This document shows positions 45,002 to 53,478 of a stretch of DNA of 64,000 nucleotides, piece by piece. Below the pieces are notes generated by a model that saw only the letters and a list, made by a program, of their open reading frames with translations, ran no database searches and was not told the origin of the DNA. The stretch is from Mycolicibacterium sp. TY81 (lineage in GTDB: Bacteria > Actinomycetota > Actinomycetes > Mycobacteriales > Mycobacteriaceae). The stretch spans positions 186,001-250,000 of the forward strand of contig NZ_AP023362.1 of the NCBI RefSeq assembly GCF_018326285.1, read 5' to 3'. Every line of letters starts with the position of its first letter. The stretch's first letter is position 1. The position numbers and the translations under genes are program-made.

Positions 45002-45652
45002 ATGCTCCCGGTCATCATGACCAGGATCGCAGGTGACGAAGGTGCGCTCGTCGCCGCGTTGCAACGCGGCGACGAGTCGGCTTTCGCCGAACTGGTGGAC
45101 CGGCATACGCCGGCGCTGCTACGGGTCGCACAGGGTTACGTACCGACCCGTGAGATCGCCGAAGACGTCGTGCAGGACACCTGGATCGCGTTGCTCAAGG
45201 GGATCGGTTCGTTCGAGGGCAGGTCGTCGTTGCGTACTTGGCTTTTCGCGATTCTGATCAATATCGCCAAGAACCGGGGTATCCGTGAGCGGCGGGATGC
45301 CGATCTTGCGGTGGCGGCGTTCACTGGTGGCACCGTCGACCCGGCGCGCTTTCGCGGCACCGACGACCCGCATCCCGGCCATTGGCTGCCGACCGCAGTG
45401 CCGGCGCCGTTTCCGGACACCCCTGAGAGTTCGGTCCTCGGCAAGGAATTGATCATGGTGGCGCGACGGGGACTCGACAATCTTCCCGAACGCCAGCGCG
45501 TCGTGGTGACGATGCGTGACATGCTGGGATTGGACTCCGACGAAGTCTGCGAACTGCTCGAGATCAGCGCTGCCAATCAGCGCGTCTTGCTCCACCGAGG
45601 CCGAGCCGCCGTCCGGCAGGTGCTCGAGGACTATCTGAGGGATACCGCATGA
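45002..45652 (+). CDS. ECF-type RNA polymerase sigma factor
   Basis: 216 residues if started at ATG 45002; ATG 45017 is also possible. Region 2: ALVAALQRGDESAFAELVDRH and AEDVVQDTWIALLKG with RTWLFAILINIAKNRG; region 4: LPERQRVVVTMRDMLGLDSDEVCELLEISAANQRVLLHRGR. The following zinc-finger gene overlaps its stop (ATGA) and would be the anti-sigma factor. Which promoters it reads is unknown. Confidence 0.9.
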   Translation: MLPVIMTRIAGDEGALVAALQRGDESAFAELVDRHTPALLRVAQGYVPTREIAEDVVQDTWIALLKGIGSFEGRSSLRTWLFAILINIAKNRGIRERRDADLAVAAFTGGTVDPARFRGTDDPHPGHWLPTAVPAPFPDTPESSVLGKELIMVARRGLDNLPERQRVVVTMRDMLGLDSDEVCELLEISAANQRVLLHRGRAAVRQVLEDYLRDTA

Positions 45653-45888
45653 CCACCAACCCGATGGACTGCAACGAGCTTGTCGAGTTGGTGACGGCCT
45701 ACCTCGACGGCAGCCTCGATCTGGAGGACCGGGCGCGCTTTGACATGCACCTGCTCGAATGCGACGGCTGCGAAAACTACCTCCAACAGTTCCGCAGCAC
45801 CGTCGCCACCGTCGGCAAGATCGGCACCGACGAACTCGACCCGGAGTTCCGGCATCGGCTCATCAACGCATTTCGCAACTGGCGCTGA
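45649..45888 (+). CDS. Zinc-finger (zf-HC2) anti-sigma factor
   Basis: 79 residues, overlapping the sigma factor stop by four bases. HLLECDGCENYLQQF is the H-x3-C-x2-C motif of ZAS-type anti-sigma factors; an LVTAYLDGSLD helix precedes it. There is no membrane segment, so it is a soluble, possibly redox-sensing anti-sigma factor like RsrA. It ends 16 bases from the convergent tetR gene. Confidence 0.85.
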   Translation: MTTNPMDCNELVELVTAYLDGSLDLEDRARFDMHLLECDGCENYLQQFRSTVATVGKIGTDELDPEFRHRLINAFRNWR

Positions 45889-45904
45889 AGTGGCAGGGGC
45901 GCCG

Positions 45905-46531
45905 CTACCGGGATCGCTTGCGTTTGGGGGGTGGCCCCAGGGCGGCTGCCAACGCCGTATCCAATGCGTTTTGCAGTGGTGCGACATCGCCGCTCACGTC
46001 CGCCAGCAGCATGCCGCCCTGGTAGGCGGCGAGTAGACCGGCAGCCAGGACAGCGGGATCGGTGCCGGGCAGCAACCCGCCGTCGGCGGCGACCCGCTGG
46101 AAGGCGTCGCCGATCACCTGTTCCCAGCGGCCGAACCCGGCCCTGAGCGCTGCACGGGCCGGGCCATCGGCGGAGCGGTCGAGTTCGTAGACCAGCGATC
46201 CGATGGGGCAGCGGATGGGATCGTCAGAAGATGCGTGCGCGCGGAGTGCGTCGGCGCACCAGGCGCGGAGATCGGCGGCCGTGTTGACGTTGTCGAATGA
46301 CGGCTCGACCGCCGACAGCACCCGGTCGACCTGGAACCGGACCACGTCGGAAACCAAGTCTGCCTTGTCGGCGAAAAAGTGGTACAGCTGGCTGCGCCCC
46401 GCACCGGCGGCGCCGCCGATCTCATCGAGGGTCGTCGCCCGCACTCCCTGACGGGCGAACAAGATACATGCCGCCTCCAAGATTCGGGCCACCGTCGCGC
46501 GGCCACGGTCGGTCGTCGGCTCGGTGATCAC
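45905..46531 (-). CDS. TetR-family transcriptional regulator
   Basis: 208 residues from a GTG. N-terminal helix-turn-helix: ILEAACILFARQGVRATTLDEIGGAAGAGRSQLY is split across helices 1-3, followed by HFFADKADLVSDVV. The ligand domain contains IRCPIGSLVYEL, with a Cys that could sense electrophiles. Divergent from the peroxiredoxin-like gene with the TGTACT-N4-AGTACA palindrome between them, so autoregulation is likely. The same site 5.4 kb away suggests it also controls the DUF417-GNAT operon. Confidence 0.88.
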   Translation of the reverse strand: MITEPTTDRGRATVARILEAACILFARQGVRATTLDEIGGAAGAGRSQLYHFFADKADLVSDVVRFQVDRVLSAVEPSFDNVNTAADLRAWCADALRAHASSDDPIRCPIGSLVYELDRSADGPARAALRAGFGRWEQVIGDAFQRVAADGGLLPGTDPAVLAAGLLAAYQGGMLLADVSGDVAPLQNALDTALAAALGPPPKRKRSR

Positions 46532-46558
46532 TCGATGACGCTATCAAGCGATCAACTT

Positions 46559-46574
46559 TGTACTGTAGAGTACA
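46559..46574. promoter_or_regulatory. TetR-type operator between tetR and the peroxiredoxin-like gene
   Basis: TGTACT-GTAG-AGTACA is a perfect palindrome 28 bases from the tetR start and 57 bases before the peroxiredoxin-like start. It matches the site at 41128-41143. Confidence 0.72.
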
Positions 46575-46631
46575 GAAATCTTGAGTGTGGCTGCCGCCGG
46601 TCATTCACTTGACATTCGTTTGGAGGGCGCA

Positions 46632-47183
46632 GTGAGTCTTTTTGTTGGAGAACACTTTCCGGTCGATGTCGCCGTGACATCGGCGGACGGGGACGTCACG
46701 GTCGCGGAGTTGATTGCGACAGGACCTGCTGTGGTGGCGTTTCACCGGTTGTGGTGCCCGTTCTGTCAGCAGGCTGCCCGCGACCTCGAGCAGGCCGGCG
46801 AGCAACTCGCGGCGGCAGGTGCCCGCGTGGCCATCGTCTATCGCGATGACATCGACACGGTGTGCACGTCCTGTGCGGAGCGCGGCCTCACCGCCGACTG
46901 CTTCAGTGACCCGCTGCAGGAGCTCGAGCGTGCCACTGAACTCGAGCGCTTTTCGCTCGGGCGGTATGCCATGTTCTCTCCGATGCGCCTGATCCGCGTG
47001 CTGCGCTCGGGTAGCCGCGCAGGCAAGGTTACGTCGGATGTCCTGCAGGGCCGCGGCACCTTCGTCGTGGACCGTGACGGACGCATTGTTTACGCCCATC
47101 ACGCCGTCACTGCGGCCGACATCCCGCCGATCGATGACATTCTCGCTGCGGTGCGGGCGGTTGCCGGCGGCGCGGGCGCTTGA
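46632..47183 (+). CDS. Peroxiredoxin-like AhpC/TSA-family protein
   Basis: 183 residues from GTG 46632, six bases after TTGGAGGG; upstream in-frame codons reach into the operator region. Thioredoxin fold with C42-P-F-C45 in FHRLWCPFCQQAARDLEQ and an additional CTSC further on; late RGTFVVDRDGRIVYAHHA is typical. Expected to reduce peroxides or disulfides in the cytoplasm. Divergent from tetR and probably repressed by it. Confidence 0.82.
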   Translation: MSLFVGEHFPVDVAVTSADGDVTVAELIATGPAVVAFHRLWCPFCQQAARDLEQAGEQLAAAGARVAIVYRDDIDTVCTSCAERGLTADCFSDPLQELERATELERFSLGRYAMFSPMRLIRVLRSGSRAGKVTSDVLQGRGTFVVDRDGRIVYAHHAVTAADIPPIDDILAAVRAVAGGAGA

Positions 47184-47359
47184 TCGACAGAGTGATCGCG
47201 GCCAGGCCGGGAACTCGTCGGGATGGTCACCAATCGGTAAGAATCTCACGAAAGTTACTGCATTACAGTGGTATTGCCGCCTTCGGCGGGCGGTTCTCGC
47301 CGGTGAGAACCGCGTTGATGCACACGAATTCTATTGGAAGACAACGAAAGAGTGCTGTG

Positions 47360-47599
47360 ATGAAGTCAGTGATCATGGGCATGGGTGCAGCCGCTCTTGC
47401 GATGGTGGCGTTCGCTCCGGTCGCGTCGGCAGCGCCGGCGGACGCGGTGATCAACGATCTGCGAGCGGAAGGCTATCTCGTGCAGATCAACCAGACGCCG
47501 ACGGCTCCGCTCACCGCGTGCTCGGTGAGCAATGTTCGAAAGCTGGACGGCGGAGCCGCGTCTGCCCTCGTTGATGTCGTCTGCCCGGACGGCTGCTGA
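47360..47599 (+). CDS. Small exported mycobacterial protein, two conserved Cys (paralogue 2)
   Basis: 79 residues. Signal peptide MKSVIMGMGAAALAMVAFA with cleavage near PVASA-AP; the mature part of about 55 residues has LRAEGYLVQIN, PLTACSVSNVRKL and ends VDVVCPDGC. It shares this frame with the exported protein at 43154-43498. Function unknown. Confidence 0.72.
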   Translation: MKSVIMGMGAAALAMVAFAPVASAAPADAVINDLRAEGYLVQINQTPTAPLTACSVSNVRKLDGGAASALVDVVCPDGC

Positions 47600-47606
47600 C
47601 AGCACC

Positions 47607-48638
47607 GTGCGGATACTCCTGACCGGCGCCGCCGGTTTCATCGGTTCGCGCATCTGGGCGGCGTTGACCGCCGCCGGGCACGAGGTTGTCGCCATTGACG
47701 CCATGCTCAGCGCTGCGCATGGCGACGGTGCCCTGCCGCCCGATGGCTGCCGGATACAGGACGTACGTGATGCCGAGGCGTTGGCCGGGCTGCTCAAGGG
47801 CATCGACATGGTCTGCCACCAGGCTGCCGTGGTCGGCGCGGGCGTCAATGCCGCCGACGCACCGTCCTACGGCAGTCACAACGACTTCGGCACGACGGTG
47901 CTCCTGGCCCAGATGTACGCCGCGGGGTGCCGGCGTCTGGTGCTGGCGTCGTCGATGGTGGTCTACGGCCAGGGGAGCTACGAATGTGCGCGACACGGGC
48001 TGGTTGAGCCGTTGCCGCGCCGCCAGTCGGACCTGGACGCGGGCGTATTCGAGCACCGCTGTCCGTTAGGTGGCGAAGAGTTGCATTGGCGCACGGTGGG
48101 GGAGGATGCCCCGCTGCGGCCGCGCAGCCTCTACGCGGCAAGTAAGGCGGCGCAGGAGCACTACGCGCTGGCCTGGGCCGACGCGGTGGGTGGGTCGGTC
48201 GTCGCACTGCGCTACCACAATGTTTACGGCCCGGGTATGCCCCGGGATACGCCGTACTCCGGGGTGGCGGCCATCTTCCGCTCAGCCTTGGAAAATGGTT
48301 CCGTCCCAGACGTTTACGAAGACGGCGGGCAGATGCGCGACTTCGTCCATGTTGACGACGTGGCCGCGGCCAACGTCGCCGCGACGACATACGACCACGG
48401 CGGCTTCACGGCCTTCAACGTGTGTTCCGGACACCCGATCACGATTCGTGAAGTGGCTGAGCAGTTATGCGCTGCCCGCAATGCCCCGCAGCCCAAGGTC
48501 ACTGGTCAGTACCGCAGCGGCGACGTCCGCCATATCGTTGCCGATCCCGTATGCGCCACCCAGGAACTCGGTTTCACCGCCGCGATTCACCCACGAGACG
48601 GGCTGCGCGACTTCGCCTTTGCGCCACTGCGGGACTGA
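47607..48638 (+). CDS. NAD-dependent epimerase/dehydratase (extended SDR)
   Basis: 343 residues from GTG 47607, seven bases after the exported-protein gene. Rossmann motif LLTGAAGFIGSRIW; ASSMVVYGQG supplies the catalytic Ser/Thr and SLYAASKAAQEHYAL the YxxxK; LRYHNVYGPGMP and RDFVHVDDVAAANV are typical of nucleotide-sugar 4-epimerases and dehydratases. It probably modifies a nucleotide sugar. The sugar is unknown. Confidence 0.85.
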   Translation: MRILLTGAAGFIGSRIWAALTAAGHEVVAIDAMLSAAHGDGALPPDGCRIQDVRDAEALAGLLKGIDMVCHQAAVVGAGVNAADAPSYGSHNDFGTTVLLAQMYAAGCRRLVLASSMVVYGQGSYECARHGLVEPLPRRQSDLDAGVFEHRCPLGGEELHWRTVGEDAPLRPRSLYAASKAAQEHYALAWADAVGGSVVALRYHNVYGPGMPRDTPYSGVAAIFRSALENGSVPDVYEDGGQMRDFVHVDDVAAANVAATTYDHGGFTAFNVCSGHPITIREVAEQLCAARNAPQPKVTGQYRSGDVRHIVADPVCATQELGFTAAIHPRDGLRDFAFAPLRD

Positions 48639-48746
48639 CCTTCTCTCTCGCGGTCGGCATCGTCGTGCAACATCAGCAGCCGAAAACCCTTGGTGCTTGC
48701 AGCATTCAAATGTGGCCGCAGTCTCCGCAGGGTGGCATGGTAGCCG

Positions 48747-49337
48747 TCAGTGGTGGCGCTGGTAGTGCCGCGCCGCACGCATCCGATTGGCGCAGATGTT
48801 TTGCGTGCAGAATTTTCGGCGCGCGTCCTGCGCCACGAAAAGCATACTGCAAGCAGGGTTTTGGCAACGGCGAAGTCGCTGTGACGTCGGTCCGACCAGA
48901 AAGTCGATGAGGCTGTCTGCTACGAGCGCCACAGCAAGCTGGTGCGACTGGTCGGTGGTCGGGTGGTATTCGGTTTCCGATGCCCATCCAGCGGGGACGC
49001 GCACCAGCCTCCTCGTGCGGAGGACGCCGGCGGCGGATTGGTTCACGTGACTTACTGCGGCACGGCTCGGCGGTGTGCCGGCAATCTGGGCGTCGAGGAT
49101 CTCGCGAATGGCCTCGCGTAGCTCGATGGTCTGTCGCAGCGGCGGAGCCGACGCGGTGTCTGGCAGGCGGTCGCGCTGGAGGTCCCACCAGAGTCGGCAG
49201 GCCGCTTCGTCGGCGAGCAGGTCGGTGGCCGGAGTGGTCACCGTGATGATCGTGTCGGCCAAATCCACGGCCAATGGCTCTCCTGCCACGGGAAAACCGG
49301 CGCGCTGCGCGCGCTCCAGTCTCGATGTGGCTGCCAC
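48747..49337 (-). CDS. CGNR zinc-finger regulatory protein (DUF1470/ABATE-type)
   Basis: 196 residues from GTG 49337; the frame is open a little further. N-terminal stress-associated domain (LAVDLADTIITV, ELREAIREIL), and a C-terminal treble-clef finger RRCQNPACSMLFVAQDARRKFCTQNICANRMRAARHYQ broken across two Cys pairs; the usual CGNR reads CANR. The finger binds DNA. Divergent from the TIGR03086-type gene, with TAACGTTA and TAACGGTA sites between them. Confidence 0.78.
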   Translation of the reverse strand: MAATSRLERAQRAGFPVAGEPLAVDLADTIITVTTPATDLLADEAACRLWWDLQRDRLPDTASAPPLRQTIELREAIREILDAQIAGTPPSRAAVSHVNQSAAGVLRTRRLVRVPAGWASETEYHPTTDQSHQLAVALVADSLIDFLVGPTSQRLRRCQNPACSMLFVAQDARRKFCTQNICANRMRAARHYQRHH

Positions 49338-49342
49338 CGAAT

Positions 49343-49418
49343 TAACGGTAGCACTCCGTTGACAACGTTGGCCGCTGTCGCGTAGAACCATAACGGTAAA
49401 TAGCAACTACTAACGTTA
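49343..49418. promoter_or_regulatory. Divergent promoter region with TAACG-type sites
   Basis: TAACGGTA occurs at 49343-49350 and 49391-49398, and the palindrome TAACGTTA at 49411-49418. TTGACA (49359-49364) and TAGAAC (49383-49388) with an 18-base spacer could be a plus-strand promoter for the gene at 49428. The sites would bind the CGNR protein or another local regulator. Confidence 0.4.
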
Positions 49419-49427
49419 GGCGGCGTT

Positions 49428-50000
49428 GTGATGGGACCTGTTGAATTGCTCTCGGGGGCCGATGCCCGACTGGTCGGTCTCGTGTCGACGTTGACGGCGT
49501 CGGACCTCGACCTGTCGAGTCCGTGCGCGGGATGGGCGGTGCGGTCGCTGCTGAGCCACACCATCTCCTCGATCGATGCTTTTGCGGCCGCCGTCGATGG
49601 CGGCAGCGGGCCGACGGAAGCGGAATTGTTCAGTGGCGCTGATATTTTGGGTTCGGACCCGTTGGCGGTTGCTGAGCAGTCGATCGGCCGTTCCCAACGT
49701 GCGTGGGCCACCATCGGTGACTGGCAGCATCCGGTCACCACGGTGCTCGGATCGATGCCGGCGGCCGAGGCGATCAGCATCATCACCTACTCGACGCTCA
49801 TCCACAGCTGGGATCTTGCGGTCGCCGTGGGACGAACGGTCGAATTCGATGACGCTGAGGCTGCGCTGGCAGAGGGCGTAGGTGCAGCACTTGTGCCCGC
49901 TCTACAACCCCAGGGCTTGTTCGGTCCGGGGGTTGAATTGGGTGGCGACGCCAGTCCGACGCAGCGGGTCATCGCCTTCGCCGGCCGCAATCCACTTTGA
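49428..50000 (+). CDS. TIGR03086/mycothiol-dependent maleylpyruvate isomerase-type protein
   Basis: 190 residues (start GTG 49428 or ATG 49431). DinB-like four-helix fold with SSPCAGWAVRSLLSHTISSI, where the His is a metal ligand, and SIITYSTLIHSWDLAVAVGR supplying another His and Asp. Members are metal-dependent, thiol-transfer enzymes using mycothiol, or metal-binding proteins of unknown role. Lone transcript divergent from the CGNR gene. Confidence 0.8.
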   Translation: MMGPVELLSGADARLVGLVSTLTASDLDLSSPCAGWAVRSLLSHTISSIDAFAAAVDGGSGPTEAELFSGADILGSDPLAVAEQSIGRSQRAWATIGDWQHPVTTVLGSMPAAEAISIITYSTLIHSWDLAVAVGRTVEFDDAEAALAEGVGAALVPALQPQGLFGPGVELGGDASPTQRVIAFAGRNPL

Positions 50001-50010
50001 TTCGGCTACC

Positions 50011-50886
50011 TCACCCGTTCCGCACGCACCGGAAGCCGACATGACTCATCCCCGTATCGACGGCTTGTGGACGACGGGCTGCCGGCCGGTAGCGCAGGCA
50101 GTAACTGTCGGCGCACAGGAATGAGCCGCCCTTGATCACCCGGCGGGCTACCGGCGTCCCCGGTTGGTCAGGGTCGTAACTGTCTGCGGCGCAACAGGGC
50201 TGGGTGTCTCGGGTGTCCCCGTAGAAGTCGGTGGTCCATTCCCAGACGTTGCCGGCCATGTCGAACAGGCCGTAGGCGTTCGGCGGGAAGCTGCCCACCG
50301 GTGTGGTCTGGCCGTAACCGGTGTCGGGCAGATACGGGAATTCGCCGTGCCAGAAGTTGGCCAGCTGTTGCCCGGGCTGCTCGGGTTCGTCGCCCCACGT
50401 GTAGGTGGCGCGGTCCAGGCCTCCGCGGGCCGCGACCTCCCACTGCGCCTCGGTGGGCAGGGCCAGCCCGGCCCAGTCGGTGTACGCGGCGGCGTCCTCG
50501 AATGCCACGTGCACGACGGGGTGCTGCTCGCGGTTCCGCAGTGACGACTTCGGGCCGCGCGGATGGTTCCAGCAGGCGCCCGGCGTCTATGTCCACCACT
50601 GGCTGAGGTGACGCAGGTCGACGGGACCCGCGGTGCGGCGGAACACCATCGAGCCCGGCTGCAGATTCTCCGCCGGGGCGCCCGGATAGTCCGCCGGGTT
50701 CAGCGGGCGTTCGGCTACGGTGACGTAGCCCGTCGCCTCCACGAAGGCGGCGAAGTCCGCGTTGGTCACCTGATGGGGCTGCATCCAGAAGCCGTCGACC
50801 GTCACCTCGCGGGCCGGGGCTTCTTCGGCGTAGTGCGCGTCGGAGCCCAGCACCGTCGTCTGCCCCGGTACCCAGACCAGGGTCAA
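50011..50886 (-). pseudogene. Formylglycine-generating-enzyme-like (SUMF1/EgtB/PvdO) protein with in-frame amber stop
   Basis: The frame starts at ATG 50886, overlapping the HAD stop, with LVWVPGQTTVLGSDAHYAEE. A TAG at 50587-50589 interrupts it (QWWT, stop, TPGACWNHP), after which the same frame continues to 50011 through LPTEAQWEVAARGG, FDMAGNVWEWT and VGFRCVRNG. A single base (TGG to TAG) explains the break. In FGE two Cys of the SYCxRYRC block are catalytic; here it reads SYCLRYRP, so the second Cys is Pro even in the intact part. Ordinary FGE activity therefore looks unlikely. It follows a Cys-type sulfatase in one operon. Confidence 0.8.
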
Positions 50887-51776
50887 CGGGGGAACACCTC
50901 GGCCCAGTCGGACTGCATGCTGGCGACGGTCCAGCTTTCGGACTCCGCCAACTTCAGTGCCTTCTCGGCGCCAGCGTCGTAGGCGAACTCGCGTTCGGTG
51001 TCGTCGTGCCGCACCAGCAGCCGAAAGCCCTTGGTGTACTGCAGCATTTCGATGTCACCGTTGGAATTCCCGGCTGCGAAGATCGGCCGTCGTCCGGTAC
51101 GGCTCCAGATTCGCACCGGCTTGACCGGACCGTCGTTGAGGAACTCGGGCTGCGCCGTCGTTACCAGATCGCCGTCGGCGAACGTGACGCCCACTGAGCT
51201 GCCCACGACGCGCTCGGGCGGGATCCCGTACATGCCGTCGGTGACGGGTCGCATGAAGTCGCGCCCGCCGCCGGAGACGATGTAGCAGGTGAACGCGTTC
51301 GACTCCAGGTACCGCAGCAGCTCGATCATCGGCACGTAGCCGCACTGCGTGTACGGGCGGTCCAGGGTCGGATGGTGGGCCTCGGCGAAGAACGCTGACA
51401 CCCGCGCAGCGTGTTCCTCGACGGTGATCCCGGAGTGCGCCGAAAGGACGCCCGTAGCAAGCACCGTCAGATCACTGTCATCACCCTGGTAGTGCTTGGT
51501 GACGGCGTCGCCGAACCAGGCCAGGTCGCCGGACACGGCCGCGGTGTACGGCTGACGTGCGGCCAGCGACGGATCGGCAGCGGCCTGAACCGCCAGCCGG
51601 CGCACCAGGAAATCCAGCTGGGCGTACGCCGGCTTCTCGCACCACAGTGTGCCGTCGTTGTCGAAGACCGCGATCCGGTCTTGCGGCACAACGAAATCCG
51701 GACCTTCGGTGATGACCCGCCCGACGAAGTCGACGATCGCCGACTTGGTCGGGCCGTTGTTCCAGGACTCCAACAC
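50883..51776 (-). CDS. HAD-superfamily hydrolase
   Basis: 297 residues. DxD motif AVFDNDGTLWCE (nucleophile Asp39), motif II in CYIVSGGGRDFMRP, and motif III/IV in IFAAGNSNGDIEMLQY. A phosphatase of the phosphoserine-phosphatase type; no signal peptide. It begins immediately after the sulfatase stop and its own stop overlaps the FGE-like start, giving a three-gene operon. Substrate unknown. Confidence 0.85.
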   Translation of the reverse strand: MLESWNNGPTKSAIVDFVGRVITEGPDFVVPQDRIAVFDNDGTLWCEKPAYAQLDFLVRRLAVQAAADPSLAARQPYTAAVSGDLAWFGDAVTKHYQGDDSDLTVLATGVLSAHSGITVEEHAARVSAFFAEAHHPTLDRPYTQCGYVPMIELLRYLESNAFTCYIVSGGGRDFMRPVTDGMYGIPPERVVGSSVGVTFADGDLVTTAQPEFLNDGPVKPVRIWSRTGRRPIFAAGNSNGDIEMLQYTKGFRLLVRHDDTEREFAYDAGAEKALKLAESESWTVASMQSDWAEVFPR

Positions 51777-53327
51777 CTAGTCGGCCGCCAGGAACTGGTG
51801 CAGCTTCTCGACGATCTGGTCGATGCTGAAGCTGGCCGGTGGGTGCCGCGGCGGGAACTCCTTGAAGGTGTCGAGGAATGCCGCGGCCATCGCCGTCGCG
51901 TAGAAGGCGAAGAAGTCGCGCCGCAGGAACCACTCGTAGTACGTGTTCGACGTGATGTCGGCGTACTCGTAGGGGTCGGTGCGCAGGTTGAACAGCTTGG
52001 GCACCCGCAGCGGCGTGAACGGCTCGGCCCAAATCCGCAGGGTGCCTTGGCAGCGCTGCTCGGCGAAGACGATCTTCCAGTTCTCGAAACGCATCGCGAC
52101 CAGCTCCGCGTCGTCGTTGAAGTAGAAGAAGCCCCGGCGCGGGCTGTGCTCGACCTCGCCCATCAGATACGGCAGCAGATTGAACCCATCGATGTGGACC
52201 TTGTACTCGGTCTCGCCGTCGGCACCGGCCTTGTGGCCCTTCTTGAGCTTCTCGGCGATATCGGGGTCGCCCGCGGCGGCCAGCAGCGTCGGCAGCCAGT
52301 CGTGGTGCTGGATGATGTCGTTGGAGACGGTGCCCGCCTTGATCTTTCCGGGCCAGCGGATCATCTCCGGCACCCGGAAGGCGCCCTCCCAGTTGGTGTT
52401 CTTCTCGCTGCGGAACGGCGTGGTGCCGGCGTCGGGCCACGTGTTGCGGTGCGGGCCGTTGTCGGTGGAGTAGATGACGATGGTGTCGTCGGCGATGCCC
52501 AGCTCGTCCAGGACGTCCAGCACCGTGCCGACGTTCTTGTCGTGGTCGATCATCGCGTCGTGGTACTCGGACTGCCAGATGCCGGCTTGCCCGCGGCTCT
52601 CGGGCTTCACGTGTGTGTACAGATGCATGTGCGTGAAGTTGCACCACACGAAGAACGGGTTGCCCGCCTCGTGCTGGCGCTTGATGTAGTCGACGGTGCG
52701 GTCGGCGATGTCGTCGTCGATGGTTTCCATCCGCTTGGCGGTGAGCGGGCCGGTGTCCTCGATGGTCTGCTTGCCGACGGGTCCGAACTTCGGGTCGTCG
52801 GGCTCGGTCGAGACCTCGGTGGTGGCCTTGCAGTTCATCACGCCGCGTGGCAGCGCCTTCTCGTACAGCAGCGGGAACTGATCCTTGTGCGGATAGTCGA
52901 ACTGCTCGGGCTCCTCCTCGGCGTTGAGGTGGTACAGGTTGCCGTAGAACTCGTCGAACCCGTGCACGGTCGGCAGGTACTTGTTCAAGTCGCCGAAGTG
53001 GTTTTTGCCGAACTGCCCGGTGGCGTAGCCCATCGGCTTGAGCAGCTCGGCGATTGTCGGATCCTCTGCGGCCCAACCGATGTCGACGCCCGGCACGCCG
53101 ACTTTGCTCATCCCGGTGCGATACACGCTCTGCCCGCTGATGAACGCCGCCCGGCCCGCGGTGCAGCTTTGCTCGCCGTAGGAGTCGGTGAAGCGCATGC
53201 CCTCGGCGGCGATGCGATCGATGTTCGGGGTGCGGTAGCCCATGAGGCCGTCGCTGTAACAACTCAGGTTGCTGATGCCGATGTCGTCGCCCCAGATCAC
53301 CAGGATGTTGGGTTTGCCGTCGGGCAT
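51777..53327 (-). CDS. Arylsulfatase-type sulfatase (Cys class)
   Basis: 516 residues from ATG 53327, eight bases after GAGGAG. Alkaline-phosphatase-fold sulfatase: NILVIWGDDIG (metal Asp14, Asp15), the maturation motif EQSCTAGRAAFISG with Cys55, the residue converted to formylglycine, and later IYSTDNGPHRNTW. The C-x-A-x-R form (CTAGR) is a known variant of the usual CxPxR. It needs a formylglycine-generating enzyme, yet the neighbouring FGE-like gene is broken. No signal peptide seen, so a cytoplasmic sulfate ester is likely. Confidence 0.88.
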   Translation of the reverse strand: MPDGKPNILVIWGDDIGISNLSCYSDGLMGYRTPNIDRIAAEGMRFTDSYGEQSCTAGRAAFISGQSVYRTGMSKVGVPGVDIGWAAEDPTIAELLKPMGYATGQFGKNHFGDLNKYLPTVHGFDEFYGNLYHLNAEEEPEQFDYPHKDQFPLLYEKALPRGVMNCKATTEVSTEPDDPKFGPVGKQTIEDTGPLTAKRMETIDDDIADRTVDYIKRQHEAGNPFFVWCNFTHMHLYTHVKPESRGQAGIWQSEYHDAMIDHDKNVGTVLDVLDELGIADDTIVIYSTDNGPHRNTWPDAGTTPFRSEKNTNWEGAFRVPEMIRWPGKIKAGTVSNDIIQHHDWLPTLLAAAGDPDIAEKLKKGHKAGADGETEYKVHIDGFNLLPYLMGEVEHSPRRGFFYFNDDAELVAMRFENWKIVFAEQRCQGTLRIWAEPFTPLRVPKLFNLRTDPYEYADITSNTYYEWFLRRDFFAFYATAMAAAFLDTFKEFPPRHPPASFSIDQIVEKLHQFLAAD

Positions 53328-53478
53328 GACAGAGCTCCTCGTTCGAAACGGAATTTCCTGTGCCCGTTCGACTTTACGGGTGGGTCTGCGATTCCGGCGC
53401 CCGTTCGGCCAGCAAGGGAAATCGGTACTGGTCAACGGGCGGCGGGAGGCGCACGCTTACTTAGGGAAGGTGATCGAC

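Noticed and set aside
45889..45904. A terminator between the anti-sigma and tetR genes
   Set aside because: Only 16 bases with no stem; the convergent genes have no visible terminator here.
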